A DNA stretch of 64,000 bases from Bacteroidota bacterium (GTDB lineage: Bacteria > Bacteroidota > Ignavibacteria > Palsa-1295). Below the pieces are notes generated by a model that saw only the letters and a program-made list of their open reading frames with translations, searched no databases and was not told the origin of the DNA. Location: assembly GCA_021324735.1 (NCBI GenBank), contig JAJPIO010000009.1:372001-436000 (forward strand), given 5' to 3'. The position numbers and the translations under genes are program-made. This document shows, piece by piece, positions 34,677 to 43,368 of the stretch; the stretch's first letter is position 1, and every line of letters begins with the position of its first letter.

Positions 34677-35453
34677 CAGGTGTGGCTTACCTTCGAGCGG
34701 ATTCGTCCAGAGATTGCTCTTCGGCGTCGATTCGAACGCGTAGGTTGCTTCCATCTCTCGCCAGATAAGCTGACAGGGGAATCGATTCTCATTCAGCGCC
34801 CGGCAAAGGATGAGCGAATCGAGCGCGGGACCCATATCCTGCAATTGTTTTAGCTCGGGATACCCTCGCACGCCATGCAGGACGGTCAGCCGAATGCTAT
34901 TCTCTTTTGCCAAGTCGATAACCGCTCTCAGCTTATTCCAATCGATGGTACCGCTCTCTAACGTATCTCGACGGGAGATGTCGATCGCGATGCGCTCGAC
35001 GCCGCGGCTGCGATAGACCGGAAGTTTGGCTGCGAGGTCGAATGTGAGATCGACCGTCGGGATGATCTTACGCGACGTGAATGAGCCACACCACGAGAAG
35101 AACAGCGCCTCATCGGTACCGACCGGAAGGAACAGTCGATAGATGCCAGCGTCGAATAGGATCTTGCAATCATGTTGGGCTTGTGGGATATCAAGAAGTG
35201 AAATGCCGAACGGAATATCGACGGCTTCCCGCATGCGCCGGATGATCGCAAGGCACTCATCGTCCCACGGATCGTGGTCCAAAAACTGCAGGTTCAGCAT
35301 CTTCGCGTTCTCTTTGCGTAAGAGCCGCGCCCGATCGATCGGGTCCTGCGAGTAAATGTCGCGGTCGGCGTGGTGGATTTCATGCGCCAGCGAGGCGATC
35401 TGCGCTCCGCAGACTCCGTGCACGATCGGTATCGATGGAATGATCAGTACCAT
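34674..35453 (-). CDS. HisA/HisF-like TIM-barrel protein, catalytically degenerate
   Basis: 259 residues with the layout of HisA (ProFAR isomerase). It has a first strand LIIPSIPIVHGVC, then DRDIYSQDPIDRARLL in place of YSEDPVEVA. Further on come PFGISLLDIPQAQHDCKILFDAGIYRLFLPV, VERIAIDISRRDT and LTVLHGVRGYPELKQL. In true HisA the first strand ends IPAIDL with a catalytic Asp; here that Asp is Pro. The second catalytic Asp of the ILTDI-type strand is also replaced (TVLHGV). One Asp (IAID) is kept. It is therefore probably not an active isomerase, and its true role is unknown. No his genes are adjacent. The stop lies in a heptamer array. Confidence 0.65.
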   Translation of the reverse strand: MVLIIPSIPIVHGVCGAQIASLAHEIHHADRDIYSQDPIDRARLLRKENAKMLNLQFLDHDPWDDECLAIIRRMREAVDIPFGISLLDIPQAQHDCKILFDAGIYRLFLPVGTDEALFFSWCGSFTSRKIIPTVDLTFDLAAKLPVYRSRGVERIAIDISRRDTLESGTIDWNKLRAVIDLAKENSIRLTVLHGVRGYPELKQLQDMGPALDSLILCRALNENRFPCQLIWREMEATYAFESTPKSNLWTNPLEGKPHL

Positions 35454-35942
35454 TGGCCGCGTAACACCATCGGCATGCGTCCGGTTTTATACGCATGGCC
35501 CGACCGATACGCGGCGATAGTTTTCAAGCCAGTTGTGTGCGTTTAATATTCATAATTGCCTGCTCCGGTTTTTAAATCATCTGCTCGGTTTTCAAAAGAA
35601 CTAGCTTCGAACAGAAGGTAAACAAATGGGCACCTATATCATCGTTCCCGTGGGCATCTGAACTGAGATTTGTGGGACAGTTCACACAGTAGAGCAAGCT
35701 AAAGCTTGCTCTACACTTTAACTCTTCGCCGAGAGAGCCCATATATCCCTCCGTCCCATAAGTCCCAGTTCAAACGATAGAGCAAGCTAAAACTTACTCC
35801 ACATTTTTACTTTGCTTGACAGATCTCAGCTATCCCTCCATCCCCCAAATCCCAGTTCAGACGATGGAGCAAGCTAAAGCTTGCTCTACACTTTTACCTT
35901 GCACTTTTAACTCTTCGCTCGTCGAAGTTGTTAACTCGCGCA
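35454..35942. other. Intergenic region with repeats
   Basis: 489 bases. The first 170 bases are AT-rich with no recognised signal. The second half carries three copies of an 88-base repeat (see 35690-35891). No gene or RNA was recognised. The promoter of the downstream membrane-protein gene must lie within or after the repeats. Confidence 0.45.
35690..35891. repeat. Triplicated GAGCAAGCT palindrome element
   Basis: Three copies at 35690-35716, 35778-35804 and 35865-35891, about 88 bases apart. Copies 1 and 3 form 9-10-bp hairpins with arms AGAGCAAGCT/AGCTTGCTCT around AA. The middle copy has lost pairing at several positions, so it is decaying. Between them lie CCCTCC and AAGTCCCAGTTCA/AAATCCCAGTTCA words shared with 4966-5024 and about 7125-7155. 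Confidence 0.65.
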
Positions 35943-36704
35943 ATGCAGACTACGGAGAGTCCATCCTCGCTCGGACCATTACTGTATGATTTCGCGCTGC
36001 TGCTCGTGCTGTTCCTGCTGCTGAACCTCGACCGGAGATTTCGCGAGTATGCGGGGCGCTCGCTTATACGTCCATTCAACTTTTTTGCGGATATCCGCGA
36101 TGGCCGCTTGTTGCCGAACGGTCAGACAACGGTGCTCGCGTTCGTACTTGCGGGCGGCTTCGCCATCGCCATGGCAACGCTCATGAATGGTTATGCCATT
36201 TCACCTGCTGGCAGGAAAATTTTCAGTTCGTTATTACCATCGAGCGCGCTTACGAACGGTACGCTCGGTGCGAGCTACGCCTCGCTGCTTATCTGGGGCA
36301 CGCTCATCTCGTTCGTACTCGTGATCGTGCTTGCATTGCTTATGCGGTTCGCAGCGATCTTTGTGAAGGGCCGCATCTATTTCAGCGATACCTATAATAT
36401 CGTAGTGTGGTCGCTGTTGCCGCTGGCCTTTTTGCTTGCGTATGACCTCATTCTACCCCGCATGGATTTCGATCATCCGACTGCCGTGCTGTCGGGCGTC
36501 ATCCTCCTTGTCATTTTTCTGTGGAGCTATTTCCGGGTTTTGAAAGGCGCTGGCGTTCTCTTCGATATCTATCCGACGCGTATCTATTTATATGGGGTTG
36601 CGTTCCTGGCTTTGGTAGCTGTCGTAGCATTCGTTTTTCTTCAAAAGTGGGAAATTCTGGCGAATTTTTCGCCCGCCACGCCGTTAGTAGGGCGGGGTGC
36701 GTAA
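35943..36704 (+). CDS. Multi-pass membrane protein, possibly Yip1-like
   Basis: 253 residues from ATG 35943 (an in-frame TTG lies 15 bases upstream). About six membrane helices: LLYDFALLLVLFLLLNL, TVLAFVLAGGFAIAMATLM, LLIWGTLISFVLVIVLALLM, NIVVWSLLPLAFLLAYDLIL, AVLSGVILLVIFLWSYF and LYGVAFLALVAVVAFVFL. The N-terminal RPFNFFADIRDGR segment before the first long helix pair and the spacing of helices resemble Yip1-type proteins, but the match is loose. Function unknown. The C-terminus runs close to the heptamer arrays before smc. Confidence 0.6.
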   Translation: MQTTESPSSLGPLLYDFALLLVLFLLLNLDRRFREYAGRSLIRPFNFFADIRDGRLLPNGQTTVLAFVLAGGFAIAMATLMNGYAISPAGRKIFSSLLPSSALTNGTLGASYASLLIWGTLISFVLVIVLALLMRFAAIFVKGRIYFSDTYNIVVWSLLPLAFLLAYDLILPRMDFDHPTAVLSGVILLVIFLWSYFRVLKGAGVLFDIYPTRIYLYGVAFLALVAVVAFVFLQKWEILANFSPATPLVGRGA

Positions 36705-36712
36705 CCGCCCGA

Positions 36713-36834
36713 AAAGTGCTAAGTCCTGAGTCCTAAGTAGTTTGCGCCGAAACGTTAGGGCTATCTTACTTAGCACTAAGCACTTAGGACTCAGCACTTC
36801 CAACCTCTTTAGCACTCAGTACTTAGCACTATAC
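36713..36834. repeat. Inverted 7-bp-period arrays upstream of smc
   Basis: Left array: AGTGCTA, AGTCCTG, AGTCCTA (36715-36735). Right arrays: ACTTAGC, ACTAAGC, ACTTAGG, ACTCAGC (36768-36795) and ACTCAGT, ACTTAGC, ACTATAC (36814-36834). The right units are the reverse complement type of the left ones, with a core of about 30 bases between. The last array ends five bases before the GTG start of smc. Confidence 0.75.
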
Positions 36835-36838
36835 TCGC

Positions 36839-39800
36839 GTGTATTTATCGAAATTAGAGATCATCGGATTTAAGTCGTTTGCGCACAAGACGCTGCTGAA
36901 GTTCGATTCGGGTATGACGGCGATCGTCGGCCCGAACGGATGCGGCAAAACGAACGTGGTGGATGCGATCCGCTGGGCGCTCGGCGAGCAGAAAGCCGGT
37001 ACCCTCCGCTCCGACGTCATGGAGAACGTCATCTTTAACGGTACGCGGACTCGCAAGCAGCTCGGTATGGCCGAGGTCTCGCTTACGATCGAGAACACGA
37101 AAGGCATTCTGCCGACGGAATATCAGGAAGTGACGATCACGCGCCGCCTGTTCCGCTCGGGTGAATCAGAATATCTGCTGAACAAAGCACAGTGCCGCCT
37201 GCGCGACATCATCGAGCTCTTTATGGATACCGGAATGGGTGCGAATGCCTATTCGGTGATCGAGTTGAAGATGATCGAGACGATCCTTTCGGACCGTACC
37301 GAAGAGCGTCGCAAGTTATTCGAAGAGGCCGCGGGCGTCACCAAGTATAAGGCTCGCCGGAAAGAAGCGCTTCGCCGCCTGGATGAAGTCGCTGCCGATC
37401 TTGCCCGTGTCGATGACATTGTAAAGGAAGTCACGAAGTCGGTGGCGACGCTCGAACGTCAGGCTGAACGTGCGAAACGGCATGCCGAGCTTTCCGCAGA
37501 ATTGCGAGCGCTCGAGATCGACTTGCTCGAACGCGAATATGCGCTTAACTCCGATCGCATCGCTCCGCTCGTCGCAGAGTTGCAGAATGCGGAATCCACC
37601 CGCGACCGCATTACCGGCGAGCTTTCGAAATACGAAGCCTTGCTCGATGTGCTCGAACGGGAAGAAGCGGAGATCGAAGAACGGTTGCAATCCTCCGAGC
37701 GCACCGTAAAGGAGAAGTCGGAGATCATCCAGCGCACTCGCGAAACGATCATCGCGACGGAAGAACGCATCCGCGCTTTGGGCGAGCAGAAAGAACGCGC
37801 GACCAAAGACCATGAGCGCCTCCAGCGTGAGAAAGTTGAACTAGCCGAACGGCTGGAAGCATTGAAGACGGCTCATGAGCGTGCCGCCGGCGATCGCTCG
37901 GTATTGGAAGAAGAGAAGCGCGAGAAGGAACAGGTGCGAGCCGAAGCGGAGTCGGTCGTTCGCCAACGCCGCAGCGAATTACAGAAGGCTCGCGATGCCG
38001 TCTATTCGCTTCTGAACAAGCGCAACGAACGCTCGAACGACCTCGAACGACGTCGTGCGCGCATTGAGGAATTGGAGCGCCGACTTTCGAAATTTGAAGG
38101 CGAATACATTACGCTCGATGAGAAGCATACGAAGCTCGAGGCGGAATCAAATACGTTGACGGTAGATCTTGCTTCAGCGAACGACCGCGTTACTTCAGCC
38201 GAAGCGGAGCATCAAGCAGCACGCGACCGTCAGCAAGTGCTCAAGACAAAGCTCGACGAGTTACAGAACGCTTCCTTCACACTACAGAACGAGATTGGTA
38301 AAAAGATCTCGAAGATCGAGTTCTTTACGGGCTTGGTAGAGCAGGGAATCGGTGCCGGAGAAGGCACGCAATATCTTCTTTCGGAATCGGGCTGGGCATC
38401 GACCGATCCTATCACGGTCGCCGATGCTTTCGACTGCGATTCGGATTATCGCGTCGCATTCGAGAGCGCCCTTGGTGAGATCGCGTATTATCTCATCGTT
38501 GAGACGAGCAAAGACGCATTCGAAGCGGTGGACGTCCTGAAGCATTCGCAGAAGGGTAAGGCAACGCTTATCGCGCTCGACCGCGTGCCGAATACGCAGG
38601 CCCAGCACATCTCGCTTCCTGCCGGTGCGCACAGCGCTCTTTCTATCGCACGCTTCTCCGACCGATACCACAATCTCTTCTCGATGCTCCTTTCGGAGAT
38701 CGCGATCGTGGATTCGATCCAGGACGGCTACTCACTGCTCGACACCACACCAGCGATCGAGCGCTGTGTTACGCTCGATGGCGAGGTCATCACGCGTGCC
38801 GGATTTGTAAAGGGCGGTTCGAAGAAGAGCACGGAAGGTATCCTCATCGGTAAGAAAGAGCAGATCCGCGAACTCGAGATCGAAGTCGCTAACCTGAAGG
38901 CAGAGATCGAGCGGTACGATAAAGAGATCGCGGACGCGAACCGCGAGTTCGAGCAGATCGATGAGCGCGCGCTTTTAAAGAAAGTACGTGAGGCGGAGGA
39001 AGCTCGCCGTACGGTGCAAATGCGCGCCTCGCAGGTAAATTACGAGCTTACTCGAAACGGCGAGCAGCGCGAACAACTCACGACAGAAGAAGCCCGCCTT
39101 AAGAATGACGTAGCGCCGCTTGCAGAATCGCTGGATGCGATCGCAGTGGAAGTGGGCGAGTTCGAGCGCCAGCATGGTGAAGCGCTCGAAGAATCGGTGA
39201 AGATGCAGCACTTGGTGGAAGAAGCCGAGCGCTTGCTTGCCGAGGAATCGCAACGTTCGACCGAAGTGCAGGTACGTTTCGCGAGCCTTGTATCGGAGGT
39301 GTCCCGCATCGAAAGCGAAACGCGCCAGACCGAACGCGCGATCGATAACGCCGCACAGCTTGCGGACCAGCGCGAACGCGAGCGCGAGCGCGCCGAGACC
39401 GATCTCGTAGAGTTAGCTGGAAAGCTTGGGGAATTCCGCGAAATGCTTACCGGACTGGAAGCCGAATTAGTAACGGCGACCGGTCAGCATGAGGAGATCG
39501 TCGAGCTGCGGAAAGCGAAGCAGACGGAAGCGCACAAATACCGCGATGCGTTGCGTGAAGAGCGTCAGGAGCACGATAAGACGATCAACATCACGCACGA
39601 GTTGCAGATGAAGATCCAGGAGCTCGAGCAAAAGGTCCTGCAGATCGCACAGCGTGCAAAGGAAGAATTCGAGATCGAACAGCTCGAACGCAAGACCTAT
39701 CCGGAGGAGGAAAATTTCAGCTTTGGCGATGCACGCGAACAGGTCCGCGAGCTAAAGCAGAAGATCAAGAATTTGGGCGCTGTTAACCTGCTTGCGTACG

Positions 39801-40432
39801 ATGAGTTCGTAAAGGAATCCGAACGGTTGGAATTCCTCACGAATCAGCGCCGCGACCTGGACGAGGCACAAAAGAACCTCGTTAACATGATCGAAGAGAT
39901 CAATGTAACGGCGACACAACAATTCTTGTCAACGTTCGAGGAAGTCCGGCATAATTTCCAGGAGATCTTCCGCTCGCTCTTTGCAGAAGGCGACGAGTGC
40001 GATCTTCAACTGGAAGCTGAGAAAGACCCGCTCGAAGCACAAATAGAAATTATTGCCAAGCCTCGTGGTAAGCGTCCGCACTCGATCGAACTGCTTTCGG
40101 GTGGTGAAAAGACGATGACGGCTATCGCGCTCTTGTTCGCGATCTATCTCGTAAAGCCATCGCCGTTCTGTATCCTCGATGAAGTGGATGCCCCGCTCGA
40201 CGATTCGAACATCGACCGATTCCTCTCCATCATTCACCGGTTTGCGGTGAACACGCAGTTCATCGTCGTTACGCACAATAAACGCACGATGGCCGCCGCC
40301 GATGCGCTCTATGGCGTCACACAGGAAGAGGACGGCGTCTCGAAGATCGTAAGCGTGCGCCTGAAGAAGGAAGGCGTTGTAGTGCGCTCGAAGGAGAAGC
40401 AAGGGGAATTGGTCGAAGAAGCGGCTGCATAG
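36839..40432 (+). CDS. smc: Chromosome segregation protein SMC
   Basis: 1197 residues, the usual length. N-terminal ATPase half: FKSFAHKTLLKF and Walker A GPNGCGKTNVVDAI (about 32-39). Long coiled-coil arms surround a hinge near residues 515-665 (EGTQYLLSESGW... to ITRAGFVKGGS). The C-terminal half carries signature LLSGGEKTMTAIALL (about 1086) and Walker B CILDEVDAPLDD. It forms the condensin core with ScpA/ScpB, which are not in this window. The start is GTG 36839, directly after a heptamer array, with no ribosome site visible. A methyltransferase gene follows after 11 bases. Confidence 0.96.
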   Translation: MYLSKLEIIGFKSFAHKTLLKFDSGMTAIVGPNGCGKTNVVDAIRWALGEQKAGTLRSDVMENVIFNGTRTRKQLGMAEVSLTIENTKGILPTEYQEVTITRRLFRSGESEYLLNKAQCRLRDIIELFMDTGMGANAYSVIELKMIETILSDRTEERRKLFEEAAGVTKYKARRKEALRRLDEVAADLARVDDIVKEVTKSVATLERQAERAKRHAELSAELRALEIDLLEREYALNSDRIAPLVAELQNAESTRDRITGELSKYEALLDVLEREEAEIEERLQSSERTVKEKSEIIQRTRETIIATEERIRALGEQKERATKDHERLQREKVELAERLEALKTAHERAAGDRSVLEEEKREKEQVRAEAESVVRQRRSELQKARDAVYSLLNKRNERSNDLERRRARIEELERRLSKFEGEYITLDEKHTKLEAESNTLTVDLASANDRVTSAEAEHQAARDRQQVLKTKLDELQNASFTLQNEIGKKISKIEFFTGLVEQGIGAGEGTQYLLSESGWASTDPITVADAFDCDSDYRVAFESALGEIAYYLIVETSKDAFEAVDVLKHSQKGKATLIALDRVPNTQAQHISLPAGAHSALSIARFSDRYHNLFSMLLSEIAIVDSIQDGYSLLDTTPAIERCVTLDGEVITRAGFVKGGSKKSTEGILIGKKEQIRELEIEVANLKAEIERYDKEIADANREFEQIDERALLKKVREAEEARRTVQMRASQVNYELTRNGEQREQLTTEEARLKNDVAPLAESLDAIAVEVGEFERQHGEALEESVKMQHLVEEAERLLAEESQRSTEVQVRFASLVSEVSRIESETRQTERAIDNAAQLADQRERERERAETDLVELAGKLGEFREMLTGLEAELVTATGQHEEIVELRKAKQTEAHKYRDALREERQEHDKTINITHELQMKIQELEQKVLQIAQRAKEEFEIEQLERKTYPEEENFSFGDAREQVRELKQKIKNLGAVNLLAYDEFVKESERLEFLTNQRRDLDEAQKNLVNMIEEINVTATQQFLSTFEEVRHNFQEIFRSLFAEGDECDLQLEAEKDPLEAQIEIIAKPRGKRPHSIELLSGGEKTMTAIALLFAIYLVKPSPFCILDEVDAPLDDSNIDRFLSIIHRFAVNTQFIVVTHNKRTMAAADALYGVTQEEDGVSKIVSVRLKKEGVVVRSKEKQGELVEEAAA

Positions 40433-40443
40433 CTTACTATACA

Positions 40444-41217
40444 ATGGCTGCAATTCACAGTGAGTGGATCGGCGGAGACCATAACTACGATTTGAGTGGC
40501 AGAGGATACCCTAATTATCGTCGGGCCGATCCTCGCATAGCAGCACTTATCCACTCTGCCTTAGGTGATGCAAAAACGGTTCTTAATATCGGTGCCGGCT
40601 CCGGTAACTACGAACCGGAAGATCGCTATGTGATTGCTATCGAGCCGTCTGTTGTAATGCGCGCTCAGCGGCCTAAACATCTTGTGCCAGCTATTCATGG
40701 CGCTGCTGAATCGTTACCGCTGGATGATGCTTCGGTGGATGCCTCCATGGCAATTCTTACGATCCATCAATGGGGCGATCTTGAGCGAGGCTTGAGAGAG
40801 CTGCGTCGGGTAACTCGTGGACCAATCGTTATTATGACGTTTGATCCCTCTGCGTTAAATCGGTTGTGGCTTTCTCATTATATACCGGAATTTCATCTCA
40901 TTGAAGGCAAACGCTTTCGTCCCATTGATGAAATATGCGGATTGTTGGCTGAAAATACATCTGTAAGCACTATCCCAATTCCACTCGATTGTGTTGATGG
41001 CTTCACAGAAGCCTATTACGGAAGACCTGAGGCATTCTTGGATCCGGCTGTCCGAAAGTCCCAATCTGCATGGTCATTTATGGATCCTCCCATAGTACGC
41101 AACGGTATCGATCTGCTTTTTAAAGATATTGAGAGCGGTCACTGGGATCGCATGTTCGGTCATTTGCGCACGCAGCCATTCTTTGAAGGTGCACTGCGAT
41201 TGATCATAAGGCATTAG
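40444..41217 (+). CDS. SAM-dependent methyltransferase
   Basis: 257 residues of the class I (Methyltransf_11-like) fold. Motif I is TVLNIGAGSGNYEP, followed by the acidic-strand VIAIEPS. Motif IV-like region: LPLDDASVDASMAILTIHQW, then GLRELRRVTRGPIVIMTFDP. The substrate is unknown. It starts 11 bases after smc and is likely co-transcribed, which may be incidental. The AT-rich codon use is slightly different from smc. Confidence 0.85.
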   Translation: MAAIHSEWIGGDHNYDLSGRGYPNYRRADPRIAALIHSALGDAKTVLNIGAGSGNYEPEDRYVIAIEPSVVMRAQRPKHLVPAIHGAAESLPLDDASVDASMAILTIHQWGDLERGLRELRRVTRGPIVIMTFDPSALNRLWLSHYIPEFHLIEGKRFRPIDEICGLLAENTSVSTIPIPLDCVDGFTEAYYGRPEAFLDPAVRKSQSAWSFMDPPIVRNGIDLLFKDIESGHWDRMFGHLRTQPFFEGALRLIIRH

Positions 41218-41264
41218 TAGGTTTTCGAAGGCACTCGAATCGGTTGGTTGAGTAACCTCAATTC

Positions 41265-42131
41265 TTAATTGACGTGATAATTCAGTTTTGACATCGTTCG
41301 GATCGCCTGATGATTGGAGTTGATAGATTGCTCTTCGCTATTAATATTCACCTTTGGGAAGCTGACCGAGACCGTCGTTCCTTTACCTTCGGAAGACCTA
41401 ATTTCGATCGAGCCGTTCATGGATTCGACCAGCTTCTTCGTGATCGTTAGTCCCAAGCCCGAGCCATCCGTTGTGTTGGCACGCTCCCGGCGGAATTCGT
41501 CGAAAATATAGGGAAGGAAGGACTCCGAGATACCGATACCGGTATCGACCACACTAATACTAACACGTCGTGAATCGGCTACACCTTCTTCCGCCACATT
41601 GATAATGATCGTGCCGTTATTCGTATACTTGATCGCATTTCCGATCAGATTGGTGAGGATGCGCTCGAGGTACGCCGCATTGACGAATACGTGAAGCGGC
41701 TGGATCGGCTTGCCCACACTGAGCTTCACCGATTTCTTTTTTGCGATCGGCTCGACCATCTTGACGACCTTTTGGATGCATTGAGTGGGGTCGAGGACCT
41801 CCCCGGCAAAATCGGTCTTACGGGATTCGAGTCTCGCCAGATCGAGAATATCGTTGATGATATCGATCAACTGCTTCGAATTTTCTTCGATGATCGAGAT
41901 ATATTGTCGAACGGGTGCATCGGAGTCTACGATGTCCTCGATCAGGTTACAATTAGCGATGATGGCAGTGAGTGGTGTACGCAACTCGTGGCTCATACTG
42001 GAAAGGAAACTCGACTTCAGACGTGTCTTCTCTTCCGCAGCCTCTTTAGCATGAATCAACCGATTCTCAATGTTGTGCCGCTCGGTGATATCTCGCGCGC
42101 TGACGCAGACGGCAGTGATCTGTCCCTCCAC
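41265..42131 (-). CDS. Sensor histidine kinase, C-terminal part (frameshifted gene)
   Basis: 288 residues as an open frame, but it is the 3' part of one gene with 42160-42975. Its frame stays open upstream and reads sensibly (PNHREERRFEFSFNPIQVEGQ) to the shift point. It holds the end of a PAS/PAC domain (SARDITERHNIENRL), the H-box [13 protein letters not shown] with the phospho-accepting His (about 48), N-box NLIGNAIKYTNNG, and G-boxes VVDTGIGISESFLPYIFDEFRR and GSGLGLTITKKLVESMNG. No receiver or output domain and no membrane helix are present. As an isolated product it would start inside the PAC domain. Confidence 0.85.
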   Translation of the reverse strand: MEGQITAVCVSARDITERHNIENRLIHAKEAAEEKTRLKSSFLSSMSHELRTPLTAIIANCNLIEDIVDSDAPVRQYISIIEENSKQLIDIINDILDLARLESRKTDFAGEVLDPTQCIQKVVKMVEPIAKKKSVKLSVGKPIQPLHVFVNAAYLERILTNLIGNAIKYTNNGTIIINVAEEGVADSRRVSISVVDTGIGISESFLPYIFDEFRRERANTTDGSGLGLTITKKLVESMNGSIEIRSSEGKGTTVSVSFPKVNINSEEQSINSNHQAIRTMSKLNYHVN

Positions 42132-42159
42132 CTGGATAGGATTGAAGGAGAATTCAAAC

Positions 42160-42975
42160 CTACGCTCCTCTCGATGGTTGGGGTATGGAAGGATCGAGCG
42201 AGACGGATAACGCTTGTTCGAGCGTGCAACGCTCTCCGGAAAGAGCTCGAACGTATAACCCCTTCAATATCTCATCGAGCATTGAATTGGGTTCGAGCTG
42301 GCTTCGCAATTCTTGAAAGGCATCGTTGCTGGCAATGATTGCCTGTGAGCGATCGATCGACCACATCGGGTGACCGGCATTGTCAAAAATCGCTTTTACA
42401 TTTACACCGGCGGTACGAAGGGCCCATTCTGCCCGTTTCAGATCGGTGATGTCCGTATAGGTGGACCAGCAGCACGCTAGTTTAGGGTTTGACATTGGCA
42501 AAGCGATGCTATTAAGACGCATGAATCGCTTCTCTTCTCCGGCAACGATCTGCAGTTCGGTCGTTTCGATCTGATTGAAGAGAAAGGCTTGCTTGAGGTG
42601 AGCTAGAAACGCGACCCGGTGATCCTCCGCGAGAAAGTTCAGTACTGATAAGCCATTGAGCGCGGTCGCCTTACTTGCTCCGAGCATCTGCGCTCCTGCA
42701 AGATTTGTTTGGCGAATGATACCTTTACTATCGACACAGACACACGGAATGGGTGCATGCTCATAAAGCGACATATATTGAGCGAGTGATGCCTCCAGTT
42801 TCTCGTGCGACTTCTGGAGTGCCTCATTCCGCGTCTGCAGTATGCGATTGTCGTTTTGAAGATTAGTTTGAAGGCGGGTATGCTCATGAAGTTCGGATGC
42901 GGCATCTTGTTCCATGCCTTGGATCACTCGCAGCAATTCCGCCTGACTAAGATGGTCACGATTGCTTGTTGACAT
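42160..42975 (-). CDS. Sensor histidine kinase, N-terminal PAS part (frameshifted gene)
   Basis: 271 residues: an N-terminal coiled coil (residues about 15-65, MEQDAASELHEHTRLQTNLQNDNRIL), PAS 1 (YEHAPIPCVCVDSKGIIRQTNLAGAQML) with PAC (WSTYTDITDLKRAEWALR), then PAS 2 (AIFDNAGHPMWSIDRSQAIIASNDAF). The frame then ends early at SIPQPSRGA. Removing one base from the C4 run (GGGG on the plus strand, 42180-42183) would restore SIPNHREERRFEFSF and join it to the kinase part. Cytoplasmic and soluble by sequence. A real mutation, phase variation or a sequencing error are all possible. Confidence 0.85.
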   Translation of the reverse strand: MSTSNRDHLSQAELLRVIQGMEQDAASELHEHTRLQTNLQNDNRILQTRNEALQKSHEKLEASLAQYMSLYEHAPIPCVCVDSKGIIRQTNLAGAQMLGASKATALNGLSVLNFLAEDHRVAFLAHLKQAFLFNQIETTELQIVAGEEKRFMRLNSIALPMSNPKLACCWSTYTDITDLKRAEWALRTAGVNVKAIFDNAGHPMWSIDRSQAIIASNDAFQELRSQLEPNSMLDEILKGLYVRALSGERCTLEQALSVSLDPSIPQPSRGA

Positions 42976-43368
42976 ATGCTTCTAAGAACAAAACAGAACT
43001 GTATGTTGGGCTCCAGGAAAGCAAATACGCCCCTCGACTCACAACGCTTATTCTACAGTAGCGATCCGTCCTAACCACAATGCTGAGGCCAGGATTTCAC
43101 TAACAAAATATGAAAATATTGTCTGACATATAAAAAAACAGCCGAACTCAACAATTACCAAAATCTGGGCCAAAAATATCTCTGAAAAATCGAGAATATT
43201 CAGAAGCATAAGTCCGCGTTTTCGTAATCGCTTATTCCGGTGATGGATATAACAATAGAAAACGAAAAAGGACGTTGCTTAGCAACGTCCTTTCTATTTT
43301 GATCTGGCAATGCGGGTCGTGACGCTTGCCAGCTTCCTTGTTTTGAAGGAAAATTGACCGATGAGTGA
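42976..43368. other. Intergenic region between kinase and sulfur operon
   Basis: About 390 bases, AT-rich in 43080-43260, with the sulfur-operon terminator at its end. The promoter of the minus-strand kinase must lie in the left part, but no good -33/-7 pair was found. No open frame of interest. Confidence 0.4.
43267..43293 (-). terminator. Terminator of the DsrE-TusE-SQR operon
   Basis: Perfect arms GGACGTTGC (43270-43278) and GCAACGTCC (43282-43290) with a three-base loop, extended by AAA/TTT. On the minus strand it is followed by TTTTTCGTTTTC; on the plus strand by TTTCTATTTT, so it may work in both directions. It lies 76 bases past the last operon stop. Confidence 0.8.
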
